From Actinomycetaceae bacterium (GTDB lineage Bacteria; Actinomycetota; Actinomycetes; Actinomycetales; Actinomycetaceae), in NCBI GenBank assembly GCA_030528145.1, contig JAUMZK010000008.1, positions 1-38,958 on the forward strand: a DNA stretch of 38,958 nucleotides, in the 5' to 3' direction. Below, in pieces: positions 1 to 9,458 of this stretch (positions are counted from its first letter, which is position 1; every line of letters starts with the position of its first letter). The notes beneath the pieces are model-generated. The model ran no database searches and had not been told where the DNA came from. It worked only from the letters and a program-made list of their open reading frames with translations. Made by a program: the position numbers and the translations under genes.

Positions 1-300
1 TGGCACTAAGACTCGCCCACGGCAAGACTCACGGGCACCGCACCCGCCCCAAACCTCGGTTTCCCAAGGACAAAGAACCCAACTTTGCCATAAGCACAAA
101 CCATTTCGCTCAGGCATAACAATTTCGCTGACAACATTAATAAAACCCGACTTTCGCCTACATGCGCACCGTTGCAACGAAGGCTCAACCCCAACTCAAC
201 ACCTCAGCCCTAACCCCACAAACTCTCTAGCCGTCACCAACCATTTTGCTGAGGACGGTGGGTACGAAAACGCCCCCGCGGGGCGGGGGCGCAACCGACT
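1..300. other. intergenic DNA with degenerate repeats
   Basis: I see no convincing gene here; the short minus-strand reading frame over 6-194 resembles no known protein. The reverse complement of about 1-53 is roughly 70% similar by eye to 19138-19190, sharing the run GGTTTGGGGCGGG and a later GCCCGTGAG. Bases 96-120 match 19387-19411 at about 22 of 25 positions. The motif AACCATTTTGCTGAGG at 238-253 is repeated with one change at 19286-19301 and 19306-19321. A GAGGACG motif lies at 251-257. The segment therefore seems to hold diverged copies of a dispersed intergenic repeat. Confidence 0.5.
271..291 (-). terminator. terminator hairpin after rpmF
   Basis: A perfect 9-bp inverted repeat (271-279 with 283-291) and a 3-nt loop lies just past the rpmF stop codon in the direction of transcription. 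It is very GC-rich and is followed on the minus strand by GTTTTCG, so it looks like a rho-independent terminator with a short T run. Confidence 0.7.
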
Positions 301-483
301 CTAGGCGTCGAATTCGTCAACGGGCTCGTAGATTCCGAGCTTCGCTGCTTTCGCAAGACGACGCGGGATTTTCATATCCCGACCGCCAGCGCGGACTGAT
401 TGCAAACCAGTCAGGTTTGCTTTCCAGGTTGACCTGCGCATGCGAGTGTTCGCACGGGACATTTTGCGCTTAGGTACTGCCAT
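301..483 (-). CDS. rpmF: 50S ribosomal protein bL32
   Basis: A 60-residue basic protein that starts [18 protein letters not shown], the conserved N-terminus of bL32, a component of the large ribosomal subunit near the peptide exit region. The C-terminal part ([15 protein letters not shown]) matches the actinobacterial form. There are no cysteines, so this is the zinc-independent type, as usual in actinobacteria. The ATG at 483 is preceded by a strong GGAAGGAG ribosome-binding site. The gene stands alone with its own terminator at 271-291. Confidence 0.95.
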   Translation of the reverse strand: MAVPKRKMSRANTRMRRSTWKANLTGLQSVRAGGRDMKIPRRLAKAAKLGIYEPVDEFDA

Positions 484-620
484 GGTCCGCTCCTTCCAAT
501 AATTAGGCGCATTAGCGCTGTGAACATTTCAGCTCGTGGCTTTCAGCCACAAGACAACGCGATAACTCTAACATTATTTGCCCACGCTTCGCGAAGATGT
601 TCAGTTCTTTATGGGACAAA

Positions 621-1259
621 TCACCGGGTCTGTGAAATTTCCGCAATGGTAGTTTGTTCGCAGGTAACGCGCGCTCTGCCGCGGCTAAGGCTCTCTACTT
701 GTGCAACTAGTTTAGCAGCGTCCGCGGCATGAATGATTGCCCGCAAGGTGACCACTCTGGTGCCATAGGTCGACTCACCTAGTACCCACCCGGTGCCTCG
801 CAGCGCTGCTTCAACTTTCCCAGCTTCACCGTGTTTGAGGGCGACCGCCCAGATTTCGCGTTCTTCCAAACGTACGAATTGGGCACTGTCAAGACCCGTT
901 TGCACGGCTTGCGTGTAGGCACGCACTAACCCGCCTGTGCCCAGTTTTATGCCCCCAAAATAGCGGGTGACGACAGCGGCACAATCCACAACATGTGCGC
1001 CCCTGAGCGCTTCCAACATTGGCGCACCGGCAGTTCCGGATGGTTCCCCGTCGTCTGAGGACCTCTCTATAGGGTTTCCGTCAGTTCTCACAATGAAAGC
1101 CGTACAGTTGTGCGTAGCGTCCCCGAATTCTTTCCTAACCTCACAGAAGAAGCGGCGGGCGGCGTCCTCGCAATCCACCCTGTGTAAGGACACGATGAAC
1201 CGCGACCGCCGAATTTCTGTTTCGGCGCGCACCAGATCGAACGTTTTTAGAGTACGCAC
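621..1259 (-). CDS. YigZ/IMPACT family protein
   Basis: A 212-residue protein of the UPF0029/IMPACT family, close to the usual length of about 200. Characteristic motifs are visible in order: ATHNCTAF near residue 48, SSDDGEPSGTAGAPML near 67, and VVTRYFGGIKLGTGGLVRAY near 96, followed by the smaller C-terminal domain found in bacterial YigZ. In eukaryotes IMPACT acts on translational control through GCN2; the bacterial role is not settled. The start is GTG with an AAGGTAAGGA ribosome-binding site. It points away from the cysK leader region, so the two share a divergent intergenic region. Confidence 0.88.
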   Translation of the reverse strand: MRTLKTFDLVRAETEIRRSRFIVSLHRVDCEDAARRFFCEVRKEFGDATHNCTAFIVRTDGNPIERSSDDGEPSGTAGAPMLEALRGAHVVDCAAVVTRYFGGIKLGTGGLVRAYTQAVQTGLDSAQFVRLEEREIWAVALKHGEAGKVEAALRGTGWVLGESTYGTRVVTLRAIIHAADAAKLVAQVESLSRGRARVTCEQTTIAEISQTR

Positions 1260-1372
1260 AGTCCTTACCTTTTTCGCCTTGTGAAAATTATGCTCACTGC
1301 TGATTGACGGGTCAGCATTTGTTTATTACCTGCTGTCGATAGTATTTTAGAGGACGGATAAGGTTACTACAG

Positions 1373-1425
1373 AAGGAGGCACCATGCTATTTGGCATCAT
1401 GTCCTCCGCTTGCTGCTGTCTGTAG
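1373..1425 (+). CDS. cysteine leader peptide upstream of cysK
   Basis: A 13-codon reading frame, ATG at 1384 and TAG at 1423-1425, encodes MLFGIMSSACCCL with three adjacent Cys codons (TGC TGC TGT) next to its end. A near-perfect AAGGAGG sits at 1373-1379, far stronger than the site in front of cysK itself, so the frame is very likely translated. Cys-rich upstream ORFs that sense cysteine supply are known in mycobacteria. Position ahead of cysK-cysE fits cysteine-responsive attenuation. The coordinates include the ribosome-binding site. Confidence 0.75.
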
Positions 1426-1462
1426 GGTGCCCGGATTCCGGTTCACTCCATTTCGGTCACCC
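1425..1462 (+). promoter_or_regulatory. candidate attenuator hairpin
   Basis: Bases 1425-1433 pair with 1454-1462 in a 9-bp stem with one mismatch, and the stem begins on the last base of the leader peptide stop codon. A ribosome stalled on the three Cys codons (1411-1419) would cover or disrupt the left arm, and one finishing normally would leave it free. No T run follows, so control of translation or Rho access is more likely than intrinsic termination. The mechanism is inferred. Confidence 0.45.
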
Positions 1463-1532
1463 ATAAACCGTAACCGTAAATTAAACGGCGAACATTCACA
1501 CTTTTGAAAACAGAAACAGACAGGAATTTAAA

Positions 1533-2459
1533 ATGATCGCAGCAAACGTTTCCGAACTAGTTGGCAACACTCCCCTGGTACGCATCAACAAAGTGGCGGG
1601 CGCTGGCAAAGCCGAAGTGCTCGCCAAAGTTGAGGCTTTCAACCCCGCTTCTTCAGTAAAAGACCGTATTGCCGTGGCCATAGTGGATGCCGCCGAAAAA
1701 TCCGGCGCACTGCCAGAGGGCGGCACTATTGTCGAAGCTACCAGCGGCAATACCGGGGTGGGGTTGGCAATGGTGGGCGCTGCACGCGGCTACAACGTGG
1801 TTATTACAATGCCTGAATCCATGTCCAAAGAGCGCCGCACTTTAATGAAAGCTTTTGGTGCAGAACTGGTACTGACTGCAGCCAGTGAGGGCATGAAAGG
1901 TACTGTAGAAGCAGCCGAAAGAATTGTGGCGGAACGTCCCGGCGCCGTCCTCGCGTCACAATTCAAAAACCCGGCAAACCCGCAAATTCACTACGCCACC
2001 ACTGCCCAAGAAATATGGGATGACACGGACGGAAAAGTGGATGCTTTTGTTGCCGGAATTGGTACCGGTGGCACTGTCAGCGGTGTGGGTAAATATTTGA
2101 AAGAACACAACCCGAATATTCAAATTTTTGGGGTGGAGCCCACTGAATCGGCACTGATTAACACGGGCGTTGCCGGTCCGCACAAGATTCAGGGAATTGG
2201 CGCAAACTTCATTCCCGAAAATTTGAACATGGAAGTTGTCGACGAAGTGTTGCAAGTCGATTCCGATGTTGCTTTAGCAACATCGCGTGCAGCGGCCGCC
2301 CAAGAAGGGCTGCTAGTCGGTATTTCTGCGGGTGCCGCTTTAGCGGGTGCCGCCCAGATTGCCAGCCGTCCAGATTTTGCGGGCAAACGCATTGTGGCAC
2401 TGTTGCCGGACACCGGCGAACGCTACCTTTCTACCCCGCTGTTTGCCGATCTCGCGTAA
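1533..2459 (+). CDS. cysK: cysteine synthase (O-acetylserine sulfhydrylase)
   Basis: A 308-residue PLP enzyme that makes L-cysteine from O-acetylserine and sulfide in the cytoplasm. The Schiff-base lysine is K43 in SSVKDR. The substrate-binding loop TSGNTG is at 70-75, and the phosphate-binding glycine loop GTGGTV lies in the middle of the chain. The C-terminus DTGERYLSTPLFADLA is typical of CysK. cysE follows after 9 nt, so the enzymes of the two steps are co-transcribed. The ribosome-binding site is weak (CAGGAATTTAA), unlike that of the leader peptide upstream, which fits leader-dependent control. Confidence 0.95.
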   Translation: MIAANVSELVGNTPLVRINKVAGAGKAEVLAKVEAFNPASSVKDRIAVAIVDAAEKSGALPEGGTIVEATSGNTGVGLAMVGAARGYNVVITMPESMSKERRTLMKAFGAELVLTAASEGMKGTVEAAERIVAERPGAVLASQFKNPANPQIHYATTAQEIWDDTDGKVDAFVAGIGTGGTVSGVGKYLKEHNPNIQIFGVEPTESALINTGVAGPHKIQGIGANFIPENLNMEVVDEVLQVDSDVALATSRAAAAQEGLLVGISAGAALAGAAQIASRPDFAGKRIVALLPDTGERYLSTPLFADLA

Positions 2460-2468
2460 GCTGAACCC

Positions 2469-3047
2469 ATGCATAAACGCTGGTTTTTCGATCTGTTACT
2501 TGAAGATCTGGACAATGCACTGCGACGCGACCCGGCGGCACGGAATCGTTTCGAGGTTGCGTTGACTTATCCCGGCGTTCATGCAATTTGGGGTTACCGC
2601 CTGGCGAATTTGCTGTGGTTGCGCGGGTCCAAACTGCCCGCGCGCGCAGTTTCCGCTTTCGTCCGGGTCCTTACTGGGGTGGATATTCACCCTGGGGCCC
2701 GGATTGGTCGGCGGTTTTTTATTGACCATGCCGAGGGCGTTGTTATAGGCGAAACCACATCTGTCGGTGACGACTGCGTCATTTTTCACCAAGTCACTTT
2801 GGGGGGCGTGTCCATGACGAAGGGCAAACGCCACCCCACTTTAGGCAACCGTGTCATGGTAGGCGCGGGCGCAAAGATTTTGGGTCCTATTACCATTGGG
2901 GATGATTCCAAAATAGGCGCGAATGCCGTTGTTACTAAGCCAGTTCCAAAGGAACACGTGGCTATTGGGGTGCCCGCGCGCCTAAGTTTGCAAAAGAAGC
3001 CGTGCCAGGACGCGGAACTGATTATCGACCCTACGTTGTTCATATAG
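2469..3047 (+). CDS. cysE: serine O-acetyltransferase
   Basis: A 192-residue enzyme that acetylates serine with acetyl-CoA to make O-acetylserine, the substrate of CysK. It is the short type lacking the long N-terminal domain of the E. coli enzyme. An N-terminal helical part (1-60) is followed by the left-handed beta-helix of hexapeptide repeats ([20 protein letters not shown], then [15 protein letters not shown]). The catalytic His-Asp region is in FIDHAEG. It lies 9 nt after cysK, which supports one operon and possibly a CysK-CysE complex. Confidence 0.94.
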   Translation: MHKRWFFDLLLEDLDNALRRDPAARNRFEVALTYPGVHAIWGYRLANLLWLRGSKLPARAVSAFVRVLTGVDIHPGARIGRRFFIDHAEGVVIGETTSVGDDCVIFHQVTLGGVSMTKGKRHPTLGNRVMVGAGAKILGPITIGDDSKIGANAVVTKPVPKEHVAIGVPARLSLQKKPCQDAELIIDPTLFI

Positions 3048-3223
3048 TAAGTTGTCAGTATTTGCTGCCGCGCCACATTGGTGGCTTCCTAACAGCAGAC
3101 GGACGCACCGCATACGTGCGTTTCTACCTGGCATGCGCGCTTGCGTCCTCGTTTTTCCTTGATATTGCCGAAATTTAGCGCGAGACTGGGCACCTTAGCG
3201 GTACTAGTTGGTAATCTGAGGAA

Positions 3224-5176
3224 ATGACAAACATTATCGCTGGAGTAGTGGACCGAGACGCTGTCGACGAATCGACGCGCCCTCAAGACGATTTCTACCG
3301 TCACGCAAATGGGACCTGGTTGGATAACCATGTTATTCCTGCCGATCAAGCTAGTGATGGCGCTTTTTACCAGTTGCATGAACAGTCTTTGCGTGATTGT
3401 CGCAAGCTGATAGAACAGTGCCCAGATTCTCGCATCACAGCGCTATACCAGGCGTACATGGATACAGAAGCAATTGACCGCGCCGGTTTAGCACCCCTGC
3501 AAGCTGATTTCGCCGCTATCGACGCGGCCACCAACCACCGCGATTTGGCGCATTTGCTGACCCGTTTCGCCAAGGAAGGCAAGGGCGGTTGGCTGACTTT
3601 CTTTGTCTCGGCTCACCCTGACAACCCAGATGTGAACATTCTGAAGGCTTATCAGTATGGTTTGGGGCTGCCGGAACGGGATTATTATTTCGAGGACGCC
3701 CACGCCCCTATTCGTGACCTTTACGTCAAGTATGTGGAAAAAGTGTTGGAACTGACTGGGTTCGACGAGGCGGCTGCGCGCGCCACCGCCCTCGTGCAAT
3801 GTGAAACGAACTTGGCTGAAGCGCACTGGTCGAATGTGGAATCCCGCGATGCCACGAAGACGCACAATATTTTAACTGCGGCAGAATTTGCGACTCTAGG
3901 CGCCTACGATTGGGATGCAGTTTGGAATATTCTGGGTATTTCTCCCACTATTATTCACGTTTACCAGCCTTCTTTTATTACTAAAGCAGCCGAGTGGTGG
4001 CAAGGTACAGATGTAGCCGTATTGCAGAATTGGATGCGTTTTCATCTGGTAAATTCTTTTGGTTACATATTGCCTGCGAAACTGCGTCAGGCGCGTTTTG
4101 ATTTTTATGGCAAGGCTTTGGCTGGGCAGGAACAGCTGCCGGAACGGTGGAAGCAAGCCGTGTCCTACATTGACTCTGCTATGGGGTTTGAACTGGGAAA
4201 ATACTATGTTGAGGCACATTTCCCACAAGCCGCGAAGGCGCAAATGGACGACTTGGTAGCGGACCTGATTCAGGCTTACCGCGAATCTATTTCGGATTTG
4301 CAGTGGATGGGCGATAAAACTAAAGCGTTGGCTTTGCAGAAGTTAACCCAATTTACTTCTAAGATTGGTTTCCCTAATAAATGGCGCGATTATTCGGATT
4401 TACAATTTTCCGAGGACGATTCTCTTTTGCAAATGGACGCGAAAGTTAGCGCTTTTCGTTTCCGGGAAGAAACCGCCAAAATAGATCAGCCCGTTGACCG
4501 GGAGGAATGGCATATGACACCGCAAACGGTAAATGCCTATTATTCCCCCACGGCAAACGAGATCGCTTTTCCTGCTGCTATTTTGCAGCCTCCATTTTTT
4601 GACCCGACGGCAGATGCGGCCATAAATTATGGGGCTATCGGCGCGGTTATTGGGCACGAAATTGGGCACGGTTTTGACGACCAGGGGGCAAAGTACGATG
4701 GCACTGGTGCTTTGAAAAATTGGTGGACTGACGCTGACGAAGCGGCATTTCAGGCACGCACGAGGGCGCTAATCGACCAGTACAGCGCCTACAGTCCCGC
4801 CCAGTTGCCAGCAGAATGTCGGGTTAACGGAAAGCTTACTATTGGGGAAAACATTGGCGACTTGGGTGGTCTCACTATTGCGTGGAAGGCGTATTTAAAT
4901 CATTTGGAAAAGCAGGGGCTAACGCTGGCGAGTGCCCCCATTATCGAGGGCGTCACCGCAGCCCAGCGGTTCTTCTACAGTTGGGCTCGGATTTGGCGGT
5001 CAAAGGTCCGCCTAGAGATGGCAAAGCAATTGCTGGTGGTTGACCCACATGCGCCTGCTGAATTTAGGTGCAACGGCGTGTTGGTAAACATGGACGCTTT
5101 CGTGGAGGCGTTCGACGTAGTGCCAGGTGACGGGATGTGGAGAGCCGAAAATGAGCGAATACGCATATGGTCCTAA
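3224..5176 (+). CDS. pepO: M13 family zinc metallopeptidase (PepO-like)
   Basis: A 650-residue neprilysin-type endopeptidase of usual length. The zinc motif HEIGH is at about 478-482 within GAVIGHEIGHGFDD, and the third ligand lies in GENIGDLGG near 540. The C-terminal end (CNGVLVNMDAFVEAFDVVPG) is conserved in the family. I see no signal peptide or membrane segment, so it is probably cytosolic and degrades oligopeptides. The ATG at 3224 follows CTGAGGAA. A second peptidase, pepN, begins 65 nt downstream. Confidence 0.93.
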   Translation: MTNIIAGVVDRDAVDESTRPQDDFYRHANGTWLDNHVIPADQASDGAFYQLHEQSLRDCRKLIEQCPDSRITALYQAYMDTEAIDRAGLAPLQADFAAIDAATNHRDLAHLLTRFAKEGKGGWLTFFVSAHPDNPDVNILKAYQYGLGLPERDYYFEDAHAPIRDLYVKYVEKVLELTGFDEAAARATALVQCETNLAEAHWSNVESRDATKTHNILTAAEFATLGAYDWDAVWNILGISPTIIHVYQPSFITKAAEWWQGTDVAVLQNWMRFHLVNSFGYILPAKLRQARFDFYGKALAGQEQLPERWKQAVSYIDSAMGFELGKYYVEAHFPQAAKAQMDDLVADLIQAYRESISDLQWMGDKTKALALQKLTQFTSKIGFPNKWRDYSDLQFSEDDSLLQMDAKVSAFRFREETAKIDQPVDREEWHMTPQTVNAYYSPTANEIAFPAAILQPPFFDPTADAAINYGAIGAVIGHEIGHGFDDQGAKYDGTGALKNWWTDADEAAFQARTRALIDQYSAYSPAQLPAECRVNGKLTIGENIGDLGGLTIAWKAYLNHLEKQGLTLASAPIIEGVTAAQRFFYSWARIWRSKVRLEMAKQLLVVDPHAPAEFRCNGVLVNMDAFVEAFDVVPGDGMWRAENERIRIWS

Positions 5177-5241
5177 AAAATTTCTGAAAATAGTGGGATA
5201 ATACGGAAGGACTATTAATAATTAATAATCAGGGAGGCAAA

Positions 5242-7785
5242 ATGCCCGGCAAAAATTTGACCCGTGAAGAGGCGCTAGCCCGCGCCGAAGTCGCGACGGT
5301 TAATGCGTACGAAATTGAACTCGATTTAACTAACGGGGACCAGACCTTCTTTTCACGGACAGTTATTGATTTTGACGCCACCGAGGGCGCGGCAACGTTT
5401 GTCGATTTAATCAGTCCGAACGTCCACAGCATTGAGCTGAATGGACAACAACTGGACCCGCTGATTCACCAGGATTCACGTATCCAGTTGACTGGTTTGG
5501 CGGCTCATAATCGTCTGGTGGTGGCGGCAGATTGCGAATACATGCACACTGGCGAGGGCATGCACCGCTTTACAGACCCTGCCGACGGCAAATCCTACGT
5601 GTACACCCAGTTTGAAGTGCCTGATGCCAGGCGCGTTTTTGCCGTTTTTGAGCAACCAGATTTGAAGGCAACTTTCCAGTTCACAGTTACTGTACCCCAG
5701 CAGTGGAAGGTTTTCTCTAACGCCATTACTCCCGAACCTCAGGTTCACGAGGGCGGTTGGACTTACCGTTTTTCGCCCTCGGAAAAGATATCTAGCTACA
5801 TTACAGCCATCGTAGCCGGACCTTACGAGGGCGTTACAGATTCGCTGGTTTCCGCAGATGGGCGCGAAATTCCGTTGGGCGTGTACACCAGGGCGTCTTT
5901 GCTGCCGTATTTGGATAGTGAAGACATTTTGGGCATAACCAAACAAGGCTTTGCTTTTTACGAAAACATGTACGACCGCCCTTACCCGTTCACAAAGTAC
6001 GACCAGATTTTTGTTCCCGAATATAACGCGGGCGCCATGGAAAATGCTGGCTGCGTAACTTACCGCGACGAATTCTTGTTCCGTATCACCCCCACTAGGG
6101 CGCAACTTTCTGACCGTGCGAACGTTATTTTGCACGAATTGGCGCACATGTGGTTTGGCGACTTGGTAACAATGAAGTGGTGGAATGACCTGTGGCTAAA
6201 TGAATCCTTCGCAGAATTCATGTCCCACTTGGCAATGGCAGAAGCCACGGAATACACCGAAGCATGGATCGCATTCGGAGCTCGCAAAGCCTGGGGTATC
6301 AGCCAAGACCAGTTGCCTTCAACGCACCCGGTGGCCGCCGAAATTCGCGACCTCGCTGACATCGAGGTCAACTTTGACGGCATTACTTATGCCAAGGGCG
6401 CTGCCATGCTACGCCAACTAGTGGCGTTTGTGGGTCGGGAAGCTTTCGAACGGGGGCTGCGGGCTTACTTCCAACAGTTCGCTTGGCAAAACACCGAATT
6501 AACCGACTTGCTAACAAAACTGCAGGAAGCCAGCGGCAGGGACCTGGGCGAATGGGCCAAAGTTTGGGTTCAAGAACACGGTATTACGGTTTTGCGCACT
6601 CGCGTCATTACTGGCGAGGACGGAAGGATTCGCGACCTGACGGTATTACAAGAAACCCCACAGGCGGGAACGTCGGTGCGTCCTCACAGGATGGTCGTGG
6701 GCGGGTACAACCTGCAAGATGGGCAGTTGGTACGTACGAACCGGTGGGAGTTGGACGTTGATGGGGAGCAAACTCCCGTTAGTGAAGCCATCGGTATGGC
6801 ACGCCCGGATGTTATTGTGCTAAATGACGAAGATTTGACGTATGCGAAGATCCGTTTAGACCAGGAATCGTTGGCGTTCGCAACCGAACAGATTGGTGCT
6901 TTTGCGGATCCTTTGGCACGCGCGGTAGTGATGGCGAGCCTGTGGGATGCCTGCCGTGACGGGGAATTACCAGCACGGGAATACGTAGAAATTGCACTGA
7001 CGTCCTTGGCTACAGAAACCGACTCTGACCAGCGCGCCCTCGTATGCAAGAACCTGGTTGTAGCCGCTACCAGCTACACTAATCCCGCAGAACGCGACGC
7101 CCTCACTGATGAATGGTCACACCGCCTGCACGTCATGGCGGTGGCGCAACCAGCGGGCGCGGATTCGCAAAAGCAATTGTTGCTTACTGCTGTGGCGCTG
7201 GCAAAGAATGACCAGGTGCAGTGGCTTAAAGATCTGCTTTCCGGTAAGGCGCCGCTGTCTGGTATCGCAATCGAGGGCGAAGTCCGCTGGAATATTGTCA
7301 GCGAACTGGCCGCCTTGGGGGCTATTTCCGAGAACGCAATCGCGGCTGAACTTGAGCGTGACGACACCCTGACGGGACGCCAATTTGCCGCCGGCGCGAA
7401 AGCAGCTTTGCCGCCAAACCGCATTGAGGCAATGCAAAAGGCGCTGAATGATACTTCCATTCCCAACGGCACCCTAGAGCAGATTATTACCGCGATTCGC
7501 ACTACTTCTTGGCGTAATCCTGCCGATGGCGCATTTGTACCAACCTATTTTGCTTCCTTGACAAAGGTGTGGGAATCTTTCACTTTCCACATTGCCGAAT
7601 TGGTAGTCAACGGATTGTTCCCCGATAACTTGGTGGGGGTAGAAGGTCTCGATGTTATTGGGACAGGTCGCCAATGGTTGGCAGATAATGTGTCAGCGGA
7701 TACGGCTTTGCGTCGCTGCGTAATCGAATGTTTGGACACTGCAGAACGCAAACATCGCTGTCAAGATGCGGACGTGGTCAACTAA
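5242..7785 (+). CDS. pepN: aminopeptidase N (M1 family)
   Basis: An 847-residue zinc aminopeptidase of actinobacterial PepN length. The substrate-binding GAMEN motif is at 264-268, and HELAH with the downstream glutamate in WLNESF (298-302 and 321) binds zinc. The C-terminal half is the helical ERAP1-like domain. It removes N-terminal residues from peptides and lacks a signal peptide. The ATG follows a good GGGAGG site. With the M13 peptidase upstream it forms a peptide-degradation pair. Confidence 0.95.
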   Translation: MPGKNLTREEALARAEVATVNAYEIELDLTNGDQTFFSRTVIDFDATEGAATFVDLISPNVHSIELNGQQLDPLIHQDSRIQLTGLAAHNRLVVAADCEYMHTGEGMHRFTDPADGKSYVYTQFEVPDARRVFAVFEQPDLKATFQFTVTVPQQWKVFSNAITPEPQVHEGGWTYRFSPSEKISSYITAIVAGPYEGVTDSLVSADGREIPLGVYTRASLLPYLDSEDILGITKQGFAFYENMYDRPYPFTKYDQIFVPEYNAGAMENAGCVTYRDEFLFRITPTRAQLSDRANVILHELAHMWFGDLVTMKWWNDLWLNESFAEFMSHLAMAEATEYTEAWIAFGARKAWGISQDQLPSTHPVAAEIRDLADIEVNFDGITYAKGAAMLRQLVAFVGREAFERGLRAYFQQFAWQNTELTDLLTKLQEASGRDLGEWAKVWVQEHGITVLRTRVITGEDGRIRDLTVLQETPQAGTSVRPHRMVVGGYNLQDGQLVRTNRWELDVDGEQTPVSEAIGMARPDVIVLNDEDLTYAKIRLDQESLAFATEQIGAFADPLARAVVMASLWDACRDGELPAREYVEIALTSLATETDSDQRALVCKNLVVAATSYTNPAERDALTDEWSHRLHVMAVAQPAGADSQKQLLLTAVALAKNDQVQWLKDLLSGKAPLSGIAIEGEVRWNIVSELAALGAISENAIAAELERDDTLTGRQFAAGAKAALPPNRIEAMQKALNDTSIPNGTLEQIITAIRTTSWRNPADGAFVPTYFASLTKVWESFTFHIAELVVNGLFPDNLVGVEGLDVIGTGRQWLADNVSADTALRRCVIECLDTAERKHRCQDADVVN

Positions 7786-7813
7786 TTTAGCCACCGTCGC
7801 AGGACTTTGCACT

Positions 7814-7860
7814 GTCCCCCGGAAGAGATCACTGAGCTATTCAGTTTTCTTCCGGGGGAC
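7814..7860. terminator. hairpin between convergent genes
   Basis: A perfect 13-bp inverted repeat (7814-7826 with 7848-7860) encloses a smaller inner stem, ACTGA with TCAGT. It sits between pepN and the converging EIIC gene and probably ends transcription from both sides, although neither flank has a long T run. A CGTCCTCG motif follows at 7895-7902. Confidence 0.65.
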
Positions 7861-7915
7861 ACTTCGTAACGCCTTTTACAGAGGACAGTAGCATCGTCCT
7901 CGCCCACTGCCTTAC

Positions 7916-9307
7916 CTACTCTTGCGGCTTTTCAACGCCCCTTAGGCGTCGGGCTGAGCGTCCGGGCGTGGGCAGGTCGAACATCTTTATTGCAACCGAG
8001 AAAATCGCGTAGTAAAGCGCAAAATACAATACTGCTATAGCCAAGAGTGTGACCGGACCCCACACGCCTCCGGTAGATAGGGCGGCACTGCGGGTAAAAT
8101 TCACCAAATAGTCAACGCCACCCGCGCTGAACCCAAATCCCATGCGAATTCCGAGCAGGTCACACACTGCCATTGACGTCCCCGTCAAAACACAGTGCAA
8201 CAAATAAAGCGGCGGCGCCACGTAAGCAAAAGCAAACTCTATAGGCTCGGTGACACCCGTGACGAAAGAAGCGAGAGCACCCGAAATCAGCAGTGCGCTA
8301 ACCGTTTTTCTTTGCCGCTTCGGCACGCACCTGTACATTGCGCAGACCGCGCCCGGCAAACCACCCATCATTATGGGGAACATGCCCGTCATGTACGCGC
8401 CCGGCACCCAACCATGGGGTCGGAAAGAACCATCAACACCATTGAAAAAACACGTCAAATCCCCATGCAATATTTCTCCCGCCGGAGAAACGCACTGCCC
8501 AACGGTAAACCACGGCACCGCATTTACCAAATGGTGCAGCCCCAAAGGGATAAGCATTCGCTGCACTGTGCCAAACACAGCCGCCCCAATCACAGTGTTG
8601 TGCCCGGTGGAAAGTACCTGAGAAATACCCTCGGTAAAAACCAGCTTAAAACCAGGGTAAACAAACGACAGGACAACCCCCATGAGCAAGGAAATACCCG
8701 CCGTAATAATGGGAACGAAGCGTCGCCCTCCGAAAAAAGCCAGCACTGGCGGCAACGCAAAACGGTGAAATTTTTGCCACGCCAACGCGGTCACGATCCC
8801 CACCAAGATGCCGCCTAGAACCCCATAATTAATGAACTCCTGACCGCCAATGTTGCAAAGCCCCAGCGAATCCTTGGACAAATAGTCTATGGGCGTATGC
8901 GGTTGCACCTGCCGCAAACACCCCAACTGTGTGGGTGTCAAGGGCGGCGGCGGACCCATAATATAGGGCGACAGTACCCGCGTTACCGCACTAAAAGTCA
9001 AATAGCCAACAACTGCCGCAATTCCAGTAGAGCCATCGGAACGTCTGGCAAAACCAATTGCCACGCCCACAGCGAACAGCAGTGGCAAATTGTCCATCAC
9101 TGCCCCACCGGCAGCCAGCAATACTTTCGCTACCGCATTGAAGGTCTCAATATGACGCCCCAAGCCACCAGATCCCAGCATGTCCGGCTGTCCAAACCGA
9201 ACCAACAGCGCCGCCACCGGCAACGCCGCAATGGGCAGCATTAAAGAGCGACCCAAGCGTTGGGCAATAACGAACAATCGTCCTCGCCACGACAGCTTAG
9301 GTCCCAT
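7916..9307 (-). CDS. PTS transporter EIIC, glucose/maltose family
   Basis: A 463-residue polytopic membrane protein forming the sugar channel of a phosphotransferase system. Family signatures are LPIAALPVAALL near residue 24, GVTEPIEFAFAYVAP in the last third, and FSAGGVDYLVNF near 395. About ten membrane segments are apparent. It ends without the EIIB domain often fused in PtsG, NagE or MalX relatives. EIIB and EIIA are encoded divergently from position 9459. The ATG follows AAAGGAG. The sugar cannot be fixed by eye; malQ nearby suggests glucose or maltose. Confidence 0.88.
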   Translation of the reverse strand: MGPKLSWRGRLFVIAQRLGRSLMLPIAALPVAALLVRFGQPDMLGSGGLGRHIETFNAVAKVLLAAGGAVMDNLPLLFAVGVAIGFARRSDGSTGIAAVVGYLTFSAVTRVLSPYIMGPPPPLTPTQLGCLRQVQPHTPIDYLSKDSLGLCNIGGQEFINYGVLGGILVGIVTALAWQKFHRFALPPVLAFFGGRRFVPIITAGISLLMGVVLSFVYPGFKLVFTEGISQVLSTGHNTVIGAAVFGTVQRMLIPLGLHHLVNAVPWFTVGQCVSPAGEILHGDLTCFFNGVDGSFRPHGWVPGAYMTGMFPIMMGGLPGAVCAMYRCVPKRQRKTVSALLISGALASFVTGVTEPIEFAFAYVAPPLYLLHCVLTGTSMAVCDLLGIRMGFGFSAGGVDYLVNFTRSAALSTGGVWGPVTLLAIAVLYFALYYAIFSVAIKMFDLPTPGRSARRLRGVEKPQE

Positions 9308-9383
9308 ACCGTACGCTCCTTTTCAACAACCTATCAATTGTGCCACTCCTCACACGAATAGCCAAATTGGCTTACTCGACACC

Positions 9384-9398
9384 ACTACATTAAGTAGT
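9384..9398. promoter_or_regulatory. small inverted repeat in divergent PTS region
   Basis: ACTAC-N5-GTAGT lies about midway between the divergent EIIC and EIIB genes. It could be an operator for a regulator acting on both, but the arms are short and chance occurrence is quite possible. Confidence 0.22.
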
Positions 9399-9458
9399 TC
9401 AAATTATGCGCAAGTGATAGTCTTGAAGTAATTCAGATAACAATAAGGAGGATCTGCC

